The position numbers were made by a program, and so were the translations under genes. A stretch of DNA of 64,000 nt from contig OZ029913.1 of NCBI GenBank assembly GCA_964023275.1, positions 56,230,858 through 56,294,857 of the forward strand, read 5' to 3'. Position 1 is the stretch's first letter, and every line of letters starts with the position of its first letter. Positions 1 through 11,122 of this stretch are shown piece by piece. Source of the DNA: Norana najaformis. Lineage: Eukaryota > Annelida > Clitellata > Crassiclitellata > Hormogastridae. The notes under the pieces are model-generated. The model was not told the DNA's origin, ran no database searches, and saw only the letters and a program-made list of their open reading frames with translations.

Positions 1-1140
1 AACGAACAGCAGCGAATCATAGGCTCAGAATACAACTACAATATTAATTTCTTCAATTTTTACAGTGACAGTCATCCATGGCGCTAAGCAGTCACTGTTG
101 TGATTTTATATTACGGGGCATTATTTAAGAAACACCTTGTTTATGTTATACATGGTATAGTGCATGGTTGACAGAACACAAGCCATCTACTTCCGCTTTG
201 GCGTTAGTTGTGACGCATTTGCAAGAGTTGCGCTGACCAGCATGTACAGTCTTCTGAAAGCCTTCTGCTAAAAATAAAATAGTTACAAATATACGAGAGT
301 AATGCACTAAATCCTTCTTCGATGTTGCAACACAGCATATCGATATATCAAGATGATTCAAAGCTGTGCAGTCCGCGTTGACAGGCAAGCTCGTTGAGAT
401 ATGAACTTCCGGTGCTCTCTTGTCAGATAGCACAAATAAAACAATAAGAAGCCTGTTGACAAGTCGAAATCTAGGGATCATATTTATTCGGCTTAAACCA
501 TTTTCACAAACAATTTCACACACTCCTCGTTTCCATTCTGTCCTAATAACTGAGCTCGAACTAAATTTTTTAATTTTAGAGCACCTACAACTGCGAAAGT
601 TTACAAATAGTTACGTTGTACAATACAAATACGATCAGGAAAACCCGTTACTTTTATTTCCTACTCTGTAAAATGATGGAGCATTTCTAAAATACCCGTT
701 CAAGAATACGCCTATAAATGGCAAAAGTAACAGTAACCGCTCGTACATCTATATCAGTGGTATCGAATTAATTAGCGAACATCTATAAGCAGACACAAAC
801 ACTCGTTCGAGTGGGAAAATATGCAGCTTTCGAAAGAAACGGCCTACTTCTAGGCCTAGGCCTGCTTCAGTCCCCGAGGTGGCAGCCAGCATGCATCATT
901 ACTGCATCTTACACCAGGTTTGCCAGCATCCCATTGCAGTTGTGTTTCCCTCGTCTACATGCACAAGATTTTATCCATTTAAGCAACATCTCTTTTGCTC
1001 ATGCAACCTGTATTTATGCAAGTAGGCGAAGAGTCTTTGGCCAGATAAAATATGCTCAAATGTCGGCAACTTGACCACAATAAGAAGAAAGGATTGCAGA
1101 TCTTTTAGCCAACCCAGAGAGAGGCAGCAAAGGGCATGAG
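1..1140. other. Intergenic stretch, no gene recognised
   Basis: AT-leaning sequence with only short open frames on both strands, none with a recognisable domain, splice context or composition shift. Small 'aggcctaggcc' runs occur near 850-865. I see no gene here. Confidence 0.5.
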
Positions 1141-1370
1141 GTGTTGCCGACTTCATTATCTTAGCCTGTGCGTGTGAGGGTTGGTGGTCAGGCCTGTACC
1201 TCGACGTCCGATCTTCTCACTTTCAGTGTACGGTCAGTGCACTTATGTTATAACTGGTTTCGTTAGAGAGCACTAGTGGAACAGGATTTTTAATGTATAT
1301 CTGCGTCCTGATTATAAGGATTTGAACTCCGACGTCTGGGTTGACAGTCCAGCGCGTTAACCACTAGCCT
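1141..1370 (-). mobile_element. tRNA-derived SINE, family 1, diverged copy
   Basis: Read on the minus strand, the segment near 1369-1310 looks like a tRNA head. An A-box-like stretch (tagtggttaacgcgctgga) is followed by a B-box-like stretch (ggagttcaaatcc). The body (about 1265-1141) carries the block found in the copies near 22.8, 42.1, 52.4 and 59.5 kb: the complement of 'gtgtacggtcagtgcact', then of 'gacttcattatcttagcc'. It is clearly more diverged than the 42 and 52 kb copies. Calling it a SINE is inference from the Pol III box pattern plus dispersed copies. Confidence 0.6.
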
Positions 1371-1449
1371 CCAGCACATGCCAACTTACAGGCAATACAT
1401 AACAGGGCTAGAACTCTGAAAACCGAATCCTGCTTCGGCCTTTGGGGTC

Positions 1450-1587
1450 ATCATCATCATCATCTCATCATCTCATCATCGTCAGCAGCATCATCGTCAT
1501 CTCATCACCGTCATCATCAGCAGCAGCAGGAGCATCATCATCTCATCACCAAAATCATCATCATCATCGTCATCATCATCATCAAAG
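1450..1587. repeat. (ATC)n/(CAT)n microsatellite with CAG interruptions
   Basis: Trinucleotide repeat of tcatca type interrupted by cag and cgt. The Ser/His-rich open frame across it is a product of the repeat, not a gene. Confidence 0.9.
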
Positions 1588-1780
1588 TATGGAGGGTTTA
1601 TTACTCACTAAGGACTTGTTTTATTGCCTCTCATGGTCCTGGAAGGCTTGATCTTGGGCTTGAAGCAGCTCTTAACTGAAGCGCAGACTGGACATGAGCC
1701 ATTCACTGACATCACAGCGCTATATATCTGTTCCCTGTCGGTTGTATTCAGGATATAATGAGTCAAAGTATTCACAGCAA

Positions 1781-1850
1781 GCACCGGGATTCGAACCCCG
1801 AATCGACGCAGAAGGAAAAAGGCTGATCTATTAACAATCAGCCACCAGCG
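1781..1850 (-). mobile_element. tRNA-like element (SINE head)
   Basis: On the minus strand 'gtggctgattgttaatagatcag' resembles an A-box region, and 'ggggttcgaatcccgg' is a strong B-box/T-arm. A full cloverleaf with a 7-bp acceptor stem is not evident, so I call it a SINE head or decayed tRNA rather than a tRNA gene. Confidence 0.5.
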
Positions 1851-1914
1851 AAAGCATTAAGTGAGCCACCTCGGACAATTTAAACAGAGTTGATTGAATT
1901 TGCACGAAACTACA

Positions 1915-1916
1915 GT

Positions 1917-1984
<68 letters not shown>

Positions 1985-2109
1985 CATCCTCATCCTCATT
2001 AATATTATTATTGGCATTATAATAATTATTATTACTACTACTATTATTATTATTAGGCCCCCTATTATCAATATCGTTGTTGTTATTTTATTACTACTAC
2101 TACTATTAC

Positions 2110-2154
<45 letters not shown>

Positions 2155-2412
2155 TAAATAGTATTATTGTTATTATTCTTATGATATAATAATAATGATG
2201 ATAATGATAATAAAAATGATGATAATGATGATGATAATATTAATAATAATAATAATATTATTATTGTTATTAATGTATTAGTGTAATTAAAAATATTATT
2301 ATTGTCATCATTATTATTATCATCATTATCATTATCAATATTTATTATTATTATCATCGTCATCATCATCATAATTATTACCATTATTAATAGTAATTAT
2401 AGTATTATTATT
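1915..2412. repeat. Compound (ATC)n / (TTA)n microsatellite, about 0.5 kb
   Basis: An (atc)n run of about 70 bases passes into interrupted (tta)n, (tat)n, (gat)n and (aat)n stretches. The poly-Ile, poly-Leu and Asn/Asp-rich frames here are repeat artefacts. Confidence 0.95.
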
Positions 2413-3430
2413 ACTGCGGTAGATATAATCCCTTGGGATTTTAAAAGTTAAACTAGGGGCAAAAGGAAGATGTCTTTAAAATATTAAAACTAATTTATAT
2501 GCTCCAGGCATAATATATTGAGAAAGAGAAATTAGCGAATGCACATTGGCTCACATGTACGTTTCCTTCGTTCAGCCGACACTCGATGCTCGAACTCTCC
2601 CGTCTGGGAACAGAAATCATTTATATAGCGGCATCAGCGGCCCCTCCTTGTCTATGTCATAAACAGATTTTATGGTGATTACTACATATGAATGTGTGCC
2701 GTGTCTGTATGTGTCTGCGCATGGGACTTATTCCGCATGCAATTAACACCAGACGTAGACACACTTTCATGCATGCAGCATATATACATCAATGGCCTAA
2801 TACACAAATCCACAATATCATAATTTTGATGCATTTCCGGCATATGCAGGCTATTTTCGTTTACATGTGCTTAAGTATATGTGCAGAAACATATGTAAAT
2901 ATACACGTATATATACACGTGTGTATGTATAAATCTAAGGAAACGGAAAGGCCAGCGTATAAGCCAGGAAGTCGCCTGTTGCGTCCAGAGGATAAGAGAA
3001 GGATAATGAAGAGTGGAACTAAATCCGGTTCGGATGTAAAGGGCAGGCATGGGTTCCGGTTGAGTTTACTCAGAACGTCTTTATGGAGGATCATAGCTTT
3101 AATTATCTTGAACGGCGTTCCACCTTTTTGAGCTCTTGATTGATGGAGGAACGTGGTAGATATAATAATAATGCCTACCTCCAAATATAGAAATTGAACG
3201 TGATTAAAGAAATTGAATTAAACCGTTCCTCGTGTCTAGTTGAGCATCCGCGCATTATTAAGAATATTTTCCAACGTCTACACAAATGTAGGCCTAGGTC
3301 TAAATTTTATTATCAAGAATAAACTACTGCCAGAACTGCAGCAATAGCTGACACGTGCTACTAGCTCACCATCTCTACTCCTCTGGCAATTCTAGCAAAG
3401 AAATCCTGGCAATTCCTGCACAGGCCTTTA
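2413..3430. other. Intergenic stretch with no supported gene
   Basis: An open frame of 147 codons on the plus strand (2688-3131) has no recognisable domain and overlaps an equally open minus frame. It runs through 'gtatatacacgtgtgtatgtata' repeats, so it is not annotated. Nothing else is seen. Confidence 0.5.
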
Positions 3431-3795
3431 ATGATTTAAAACTGAAAACAATACATTAAAAAATCTTTAATATGATTTAAAACTGAAAACAATACATTAA
3501 AAAATCTTTAATATGATTTAAAACTGAAAACAATACTTTAAAAAATCTTTAATATGATTTAAAACTGAAAACAATACATTAAAAAATCTTTAATATGATT
3601 TAAAACTGAAAACAATACTTTAAAAAATCTTTAATATGATTTAAAACTGAAAACAATACTTTAAAAAATCTTTAATATGATTTAAAACTGAAAACAATAC
3701 TTTAAAAATCTTTAATATGATTTAAAACTGAAAACAATACTTTAAAAAATCTTTAATATGATTTAAAACTGAAAACAATACTTTAAAAAATCTTA
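3431..3795. repeat. 41-bp AT-rich minisatellite, 9 copies
   Basis: Nine head-to-tail units begin 'atgatttaaaactgaaaaca' at 3431, 3472, 3513, 3554, 3595, 3636, 3677, 3717 and 3758. One unit is 40 bp because an A is missing from the A-run. Units differ mainly by acattaaa versus actttaaa. The low divergence suggests recent expansion. Confidence 0.97.
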
Positions 3796-3844
3796 TACTA
3801 ATTCTTGCTCTTTTTGCCACTCCAATTTCAAACACCATTCATTG

Positions 3845-3992
3845 TAGCCTTCTGCTTATCTACCCGCCTGACTTTGCTTGATCCTAACTGTAGCTGCCTC
3901 AGATGTTTTGACTATAGGCGCCTGTGAATAAGCTGGTTCCCAAGACTGAGTTTCTGGGCGCTAAAGAAATTCAGAGATTACGATTAGGCCTG
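3845..3992 (+). mobile_element. Dispersed repeat family R3, diverged copy
   Basis: Shares its order of blocks with the copies near 31.5 and 40.7 kb: 'cctgact', then 'gaataagctggttccc', then 'tgggcgctaaagaaatt', then 'gagattacgatta'. The terminal attacg repeat resembles the 3' tail of a retroposon. The family name is a local label. Confidence 0.6.
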
Positions 3993-4680
3993 CCAGAATT
4001 CCTTTGCTATTTACTGTGGGATACTTGTATGCAGATGATCCACTTCAAAGTGTCTAATGAAAGTAGACATCAGTGTGACGAGAGATGTCATAGATATAAA
4101 CTGCTTGGCGTCAAAGAACATTCGACCGTAATTGTAATCGCAAATTTACATAGCGCCACACGATGTCTTGTGTTAGAAAGTTCCGTCTAATTACTATAAT
4201 AGGCCTGCCTAGCTATTCGTAATAGGCCTTTAATAATAGGCCTAATTGGCTTTCCTCTCCGGTTGCGTAAGTGACTGTGCTTTCTGCAATTATGTCAATG
4301 AGCATTTGGGCTTAATTAGTGCCTGCAGACATTACTTTTAAGAGTGCACACTGGTCCTTTGGTCATTGTCCTCTTGCTGATCAGACTGCTCTTGTTAGAT
4401 TCACTGTTGCCTTGACAGATTTCATTCAGGATTGACCGTCGTGAAAGCGGCAAAGGTTGAACTGGTCACAGACGCAATCAGTTTGGTTTGACACTATAGG
4501 CAGCTGCTATCTAGGCTTGATTACTCCTTACCCGGCCTGAGGTATTTCCAACCTTTATTTTCTCCCAGAGTCCGAAATGTGCTGGCATGATTTTCGGTAA
4601 CGCTCTTACTTTTCTGTATAATCTTTGATCACTTCTCTCTGCTACTCCTTTTTCTACTTTCACTTCAAGCAAACAAGAGT
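3993..4680. other. Intergenic stretch
   Basis: Contains several 'aggcct' clusters (4190-4250) and otherwise unique-looking sequence. No gene, RNA gene or clear mobile element is visible. Confidence 0.4.
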
Positions 4681-4689
4681 TGCCAAACA

Positions 4690-4868
4690 AGAGTTGCCAG
4701 ACTCCCTCTGTCCCTTTGTCCCCTCCCTCATCTCTCCCTTCTCATCCCTCTTACCTCCCCTCCCCTTTCCCTCTCCTCTTCCTCCCCTCTCTTCCTCCCC
4801 TCTCCGTCTTTTCCTCCCTCCGTCCGTCCCTCCGTCCGTCTCTCTCTCAGCCTCTCTATCTCTATTTC

Positions 4869-4918
<50 letters not shown>
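4690..4918. repeat. Pyrimidine-rich tract ending in (TGTC)n
   Basis: CT-rich low-complexity sequence followed by about 12 copies of tgtc (4868-4915). The Ser/Pro/Leu-rich and Arg/Glu-rich frames on the two strands come from this composition. Confidence 0.93.
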
Positions 4919-6030
4919 AAGTAAGCTGAAGTAAGCTGTCTTCGCTCAGTGGTCCATTAATTCGTATAATAGTCGCGTTGACTTTTTCTCTCTTGTTCAG
5001 TCTCGAATCAGTATTCAGTTTTGTTGCTAGACTTTCAGCTGGTCTCTCATCATCTATCACTCGACTCAAATGATTGGCTGCCTATTTTCTGTTTTTTATT
5101 TTTAGGTTCTATCTCTCGTTGCCAGTTCGCTAAATTCGTGTTCAGGCTTCCAGATACCTTTGCGATTGTCGCACTTGGTAACAAGGTAAATGATAGCTAG
5201 GTAACGGTGTATGTAATGCTGATTCATTGTCCATGGAGATGTATTCGGGCCTGTGTTTTAATCCATAGAGAAATAGCGTCATCTGTCTATATATATATAA
5301 AGAAGTATGCCTGTTTGCCAGGGAGGGCGATTAAGCATATAATTTGGTTAATGGTCGGCAGATAGCGAGCAAAAATATAAATGCTTTATAAATAATTATA
5401 TATAAAGTCCTGTATGTAGTTTTATAAATATAGAAGTGTGTATGACGTGCGCAGACAACTAAACACACTGTGATGCAGAAAGGATTGATGTAGCTGCTGC
5501 TGCTGCTGCTGCGGTCTCGTTGATGCGCAAACCAGTGGGGGAGGGGGGGCTGCGGCGGTAGAGCAACTGATCTGATGTGGAAGAGACGATCGATGTATTG
5601 TCAAACAGGAAGAGATGATCGGTTAATTGTCAATCAGCCGCAATCGACAATCTCGACGCTTCATCGAATGCGTTGGCGTTTCTCTGTAGAAGCCGCAGTG
5701 TCAGTCTGCTCTTGTCTCCAATACATTTGTCTGACAAGATAAACAAAAGGACACACGGACAGACAGAAAGACACGTGCACAAAGACGGACGGACGAGAGG
5801 CGTCTAGTCTTTCTCTTTCTTTGAACTGCAAAGACTGTTGCAGGTAGACTATTGCAGTAGCAAAATGAACAGTAGTATGATCTTTTACTTTCTCCGGTGT
5901 ATGTTCGACATGACACCGGCTTATCTAAGAATTATTTCAGATTATCGTCTCTCTCTCTGTCTTTGTCTCTCTTTTTGTGTTTCTGCCCGTCTGTCTGTTT
6001 GTCGGTCTTTACAGTTGCTGAGTTGTACGA
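4919..6030. other. Intergenic stretch
   Basis: Mostly unique sequence with a short (CTG) run at 5490-5512, a G-run near 5537, and CT-rich sequence at 5945-6000. No supported gene. Confidence 0.4.
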
Positions 6031-6185
6031 AATAATAATAATAATAATAATTATTATTATTATTATTATTATTTCTTGTTCTCCTTGTTCTTGTTCTCCT
6101 TGTTCTTGTTCTCCTTGTTCTTGTTCTCCTTGTTCTTCTTGTTCTAGTTCTTCTAGTTCTTCTTCTTATTATTATTATTAATATT
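6031..6185. repeat. (ATA/TTA)n plus a 15-bp pyrimidine minisatellite
   Basis: (aat)n turns into (tta)n at about 6050. Four copies of the 15-bp unit 'cttgttctccttgtt' follow (about 6076-6135), then degenerate ttc/tta repeats. Confidence 0.9.
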
Positions 6186-6450
6186 TAATGAATTAATTAA
6201 TTACTTCTGGGACGGCCCAGCCACCAAGATGACGGCTTTTTTCGGCTCTGTGTTTGGCCCGTTTTTAAAGAATTGTTTTCTCTGTTTTTGCCTACCTGGC
6301 ATTTTGCGTTCGACTGGTGAGTGCCTTCTTTTTTGATTTTTGCAGGCTGTTTTGCGGCAGTCCAATTTTAATACCGCCATATCTCCGCTTGGAGACTGCA
6401 AGCCGAGTCTGTCCTATGTAGTCGCTACGCGGGTCACATGACAGCTTCAA

Positions 6451-6578
6451 CTTCTCAGCCTTGGCCTATTTCTCAGACGGCACTTCTCAGCCTTGGCCTG
6501 TTTCTCAGACGGCACTTCTCAGCCTTGGCCTGTTTCTCAGACGGCACTTCTCAGCCTTGGCCTGTTTCTCAGACGGCA
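6451..6578. repeat. 32-bp tandem repeat, 4 copies
   Basis: Units start with 'cttctcagccttggcct' at 6451, 6483, 6515 and 6547 and end with 'tctcagacggca'. The only difference seen is one A/G change in the first unit. The array is inside a 135-codon open frame of no recognised function, which is probably fortuitous. Confidence 0.95.
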
Positions 6579-7379
6579 CATAAGGCCAAGGGAACGTGCA
6601 GCGTGTATCACGCGACCAGACAGCTACATGTAGCCGATAGCCTGGTTTACAGACACGATCCCCGAGACAATCCTTCCCGGCTCACACAGCCACCAATCAG
6701 TGTTTGCTCAAACCACCACGTCGATAACCGACACACTGGCCCTGTTCAGGATCTTACGCAATCTGCTTCTGCGCCTGTTTTTACCTACCCAAGCCTTCCT
6801 GGGAGCCTTATAAAACAGTCCCAACTGACATCACAGACAAAATAAGTGAGAATCCCCTCACTCCATATAGTAATTCTGGCATTTTGGGGATTAGTTCTTG
6901 TACCCATCGACCCAAGAGAATAAGAGGCACGACTTAGTTCCAACTATAAAGAAACGGGTTACGACCTTTCCGAAATGAGGGTGAACTGTCTGCAGGAACT
7001 GACTTTTCCATATAACTTAGGGGCAGAATAGGTCGTGGTCAACGCCTGTTGGCACCGGCTGATGCTAAGTAGGGGTCAACATAGCACGGGGGTCTCATCA
7101 TCCGTGCAGCAGTCAGCATCCTCTGCTCAGATGATCGCCTCGTTCAGGCTGACTCAGATTACTTGTAGGAACTGCGTTCCACGCACCCTCCTTCTCAGGA
7201 CGCATCTGTTACTGACCTTACTCACCCACTTGCAGACAGAAGGCGAAGTTCTGCGGGTAGTCCGCTGCTTTTCTGCTGGTTCAGCAAGTGGTTGTGATAG
7301 AATCTGACTCCAGCATCTGTTGAATCTTCTGAACTGTGGTTATAAGGGCTCAGCTTCTCTGTCATCTCTGACCTGCGTT
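6579..7379. other. GC-richer stretch upstream of a reverse-transcriptase remnant
   Basis: No intact frame. Its position just 5' of the RT remnant and its richness in short open pieces on the plus strand suggest it may be the decayed upstream part of the same retroelement. No motif proves this. Confidence 0.3.
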
Positions 7380-7885
7380 ACCAATGTGCTGTTGGCAGGC
7401 ACCTGCCCGAAGCCTATGCTTGCCCTGCGGGAAAGGTCAGAGGATCTCCGCCCAATCGCAGTTGGTTAATGTGGCGTCGACTGGCATCCAAATGCGCAAC
7501 GCATTCGCTACCACCGGCTACACAGTCACTTTGCTCCGTTCCAGCTCGGTGACGGCAGACCTGCGGACATCAGTCTGCTGTGAACGTTACTTTACCTTTC
7601 TTAGCAGAAGTGCTCTGTGCTGGTAGAACTGGACTTCTCAAATACATTCAACAGTCTGAGTCACGCGAGCATGCTATCCGCTGTTTCTGACACCATTCCA
7701 GAGAGTTATCTATACTGCCATCTAGCGTACAGTAGAAGTTCCATCCTAAAAACTATGGAGATTTCTCGATCATGTCGCATTCAGCCACTTTTGATTTCGT
7801 TCTGCATCCACTCTGCAATGGTTTTCTGGACGACTTAACCTTGGGCTGGGATGTCCATATCATTAAGGAGGCAAAACATTTTCAC
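7380..7885 (+). pseudogene. Decayed reverse transcriptase of a LINE-like retroelement
   Basis: Reading across frameshifts and stops on the plus strand gives RT landmarks in the right order. An 'LRPIAVG' block lies near 7446-7467, followed by 'WRRLASK' in another frame. Then comes 'VELDFSNTFNSLSHASML' (7620-7680; the D-x-x-N-A-F-N-S catalytic block with Ala changed to Thr), 'PESYLYCHLAYS' (around 7705-7740), and a catalytic box FLDD at 7823-7834 followed by LTLG. The QQGDPLGP-type block between them is mostly lost, which suggests an internal deletion. Several frames are needed, so the copy is dead. The clade cannot be assigned by eye. Confidence 0.75.
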
Positions 7886-8889
7886 AGATCTACTGAATGT
7901 GAATAATGCACATTTGCTGGTACTTTTATCATTATTATACACATTTAACTAATTTTTTTGACTGTTTGCTTTTGTATTCAAATATCTCAACCTCATTTTC
8001 TTTACCAGTATCATTACAAACGTTTTTACTTTACTATTACTACGGACAATAATAGCCAAACCCTATGCCAGGCAGCAATTCAGTGGCGTGTCCCCCAAAT
8101 GAAATGCGATCGTGACCAGCTTGCTCTCTGGATCCACTCTTCCTGTCTGTCGACGTCAATGAACTTTGGTCCGAACTTGAAAATGAACCTATCCACACCT
8201 ACCTCACCTATTGTAATGGAACCGAGAAGATGATGATGCGATATACGGCCATAAATAGAGGACATTAAGTAATTACATAAACAATTAATTGTATAAAAAA
8301 TTCATTAACTGTAGTATTGTAGAAGTAAATTGTTATAGTTATAGGGCATAAACATTTAAGCATGACTGATGCAAAGAGTAAAGGACGACAGACAGAACAA
8401 ACAGAGGAAAGGAGGCAGAGAGCAGGAACACAGATACGAAGACAAGGCAAAGTACGGCTCCAAAGTGAAACGCATGCAAGCCAGGGGAACTGGAAGCAGT
8501 GCCATCTGAAGGACAGACAGCTGAGCACTGGAATGCGAGCCATCATGATGCAGCGATGGAAGAGGGAAATGGAAGGCGATTGAAATCTGCCACCAGCAGA
8601 TTACAGGAGTCTAAGCTATGAGGATGCCCCGAGGCAAGAAGAAGGGAGATGGTACGTGATTGAAGTCTGCTGCTAGCAGAACACATGGTGATATTGCTGC
8701 GAGGTTTGAAGGGAATAAGGAATGCGACTGAAGTCTGCCGCCAGGGTCAGGAGGAAAGGATAAAAAGGACAAGTGAGTCGGGATTCACTCTCAGCGAGGC
8801 GCTGGAAGGAATCCGCTCTTCTAGACATGCTGCAACGACCGAAGATCAGACGACAAAACGCTGTAGAAATAAGTCGATAGCAGCAGGAG
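7886..8889. other. Non-coding stretch with a spaced 'tgaagtctgc' motif
   Basis: Three related segments near 8573, 8654 and 8720 share 'gattgaaatctgccaccagcag'-like sequence at spacings of about 65-80 bp, a degenerate repeat. Purine-rich open frames on the plus strand (8362-8583 and 8685-8894) cover it but resemble no known protein. Confidence 0.4.
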
Positions 8890-9120
8890 AGTGAAATTAG
8901 AGTATGTCTAAGAACATCGTGACTCTGGTTGCTGTAAATACGTTGTACTTAGACTCGTTGTAAAGAAATAAAAGCATCGCATGAACAATCTTCGTTAACG
9001 AACTCAGACGCCGAGCAAAACCCCGAAGAGACACCAGTATCACCGCTTGCTGCCAATAAATGTTTTAGACTGACCACCAACTAGTCTTTCTAAACATTAC
9101 ATCTCGTGGCAACTGTTCTA
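8890..9120 (+). other. Possible LTR-like end of a retroelement
   Basis: A stretch starting 'tgtctaagaacatcg' contains a polyadenylation-type 'gaaataaaag' (about 8966), a second 'caataaatg' (9053), and ends around 'acattacatctcgtggcaac'. That end resembles the LTR-to-primer-binding-site edge of some LTR elements. No second LTR or gag/pol was found next to it, so this is only a suggestion. Confidence 0.25.
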
Positions 9121-10555
9121 AAACATTACACCAATCTAAATTTGTTTAGGATTGAGTGCCTGTTAATAATCAACAACTTAAGTTGTTTTGGGCAATAAAA
9201 TGCTGAGATTGCGATGATGCACTTTAAGATATACATAAGTTCATAATATGTATGCGTGTCTGTCTCTCTGCACAAATATATGTATATATTTATATATGTA
9301 TGCATATATGTGTGGGGTTTGCAACATTTGTAAAATAGTAAAATACGTATATAATGGTTTACATCCACAGTTAACAAACGTTACCAGTTGCAGTTTAAAC
9401 AGCAAAGGTGATCTTATATATTAAGGTCAGAGGAAGGAAAATTTCAGGTGGGAAAGCCACGGCTGGATTGCCCAAGCACATGCATGTAACACATACATAT
9501 ATCAAATGAACAAAATAGAAACAAACTGCATGTAAACAGAAAGATATATTGCAATTAATGATATACAATGAATCTTGGAAATCGAATTTCGCTGATAACC
9601 ACTTTCTCTACTCAACTTTTATTAAAGTTAAGTCACTAAATTGTCCTTGTATGCATAAGGATATTTGTATACTGCTCTCTTAAAATCACTTTAAAACCTC
9701 CTTGCCATGACCTAAATGACTTCAGAGTGAGACTATTTGAAGAACAAGTCTGTTTATAAGCAGAAGATTCATAGAAAACCAGAAAAATTGCATTGACAGG
9801 TTCTTGCAAACTCCATCATTTCCAAGTTTCAGACTATTCTAGGCCCAACAATCTCCCAATGATTATTGTAACAAACCAAAATGAAAAGTGTGTGCATTGT
9901 CCTATATGTATATAGCAACCAGATTAATGCCAAATGGTGTCTGGTTTGTGAAAGAAGTATTCCAAAAAACTGAAAAACGCTCAAAACCTAACAGACAAGA
10001 GGAATAACTCTGAAGCCCAGAAACATGAACACGCACTAGAAAAATTAACTGACGCACCCATATCGGACAACAGATATACTACTTCAAAACATGAAAGTAA
10101 CAACCAAGCAAACGTTGATAATGTAACTGATGTCAAACTAACCAAAAACTTGTGAGTGTGTCTGTATCCTGTGTGCAAGGAATATAACTCAAAAGGTGCA
10201 TTTCAAAAAGCTCAACAAATGTATCTTTCCTCAGAAGCATTGCAGTTGTGGTGGTAACAATGTCCCATGAATTCCTTTTCAACTTCAACACTTCATCAAG
10301 CATTTCGTAACCATGAGGTCTCAAAATGAAATTAACAATATCAGCACTAATTCTTGACTGATCTCCAAAATGTTTTTGCCATTGTAACTTGGCTGTTCAC
10401 TTTTGCCTAGATGAGAAGTCTTGCATAACTTCTGCTCTTAAAAACTGTTTTCTCTCAACATAATTGTCATCTGCATTAAATATGCTAAGTGTTTTATGTG
10501 AATTACTTCCATGGCATCTCTGTGTCACACTTGACACATCGCTTTAACTAGCATG
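9121..10555. other. Intergenic stretch downstream of the zinc-finger gene
   Basis: AT-rich sequence with a short degenerate tatatgtatg microsatellite at 9240-9312. Open frames are under 85 codons and unremarkable. For the minus-strand zinc-finger gene this is downstream sequence and may hold the 3' UTR. Confidence 0.4.
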
Positions 10556-11122
10556 GTTTATCTAGTGTAGGTTCACAAATGGCAGTTGTGAACACCAAAG
10601 GCAAATGTTTTGTCACAGAAGAACATTTGTATGGCTTTTCTATGTCATGGGTTCTTAAGTGCTATTTGAGAGCTTCACTCCATGCAAATATTCTGTCATG
10701 CATGCTGCTCTTGCCTTTTCACCATTGTGAATTCTTGCAATCACAGGAAGATTACTAAGTTTTGAAAACATTTTCTTGCAAAACTGACAAGTATATTGTT
10801 TTTCTCTAGTATGGGTTCTTAAATGGTTAACCAGATTCCTTTATGCGCAAATGCTGTGTGACATAAATTGCACTTGTATGGTTTTTCAAGTGTGGGTTCT
10901 TGAATGACATTCCAGATTACACTTTTTGCAAATGATTTATGAGAATAAATGCACTTGTAAGGTTTATCTCCAGTGTGGGTTCTTGCAAGCACAAGAAGAT
11001 TACCAAGTTTTGAATATATTTTGTTGCAAAATTGACAAATGAATGGGTTTTCTCCAGTGTGGGTTCTTATCTGGTATAACTCTTATCTAAAATGCTTTGT
11101 CACATAAATTGCAAATTTATGG
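10556..11122 (-). pseudogene. About seven decayed C2H2 finger units behind the zinc-finger gene
   Basis: On the minus strand, linker-like sequence (complement of 'tttctccagtgtgggttctt') recurs near 11048, 10965, 10883, 10801, 10715, 10637 and 10556. The spacing is 80-87 bp, matching the 84 bp (28 codon) finger period of the gene just upstream. The reading frame is broken by stops and indels. At the gene's stop, a linker Lys codon has become TAG, and in the next codons a Tyr has become TAA. Readable scraps include 'FICQFCNKIYSKLGNL' and '[15 protein letters not shown]'. The array once extended further and its 3' third has decayed. Confidence 0.85.

Noticed and set aside
1781..1850. Functional tRNA gene
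   Set aside because: The B-box is good, but no acceptor stem pairing or complete cloverleaf was found; similar tRNA-like heads elsewhere belong to SINEs.
1442..2384. Poly-Ser/His, poly-Ile/Leu and Asn/Asp-rich open frames
   Set aside because: Direct translation of trinucleotide microsatellites.
2688..3184. 147-codon plus frame and overlapping 107-codon minus frame
   Set aside because: No domain, partly CATA-type repeat; both strands equally open.
4625..4934. Ser/Pro/Leu-rich and Arg/Glu/Asp-rich frames on opposite strands
   Set aside because: Translation of a pyrimidine tract and a (TGTC)n repeat.
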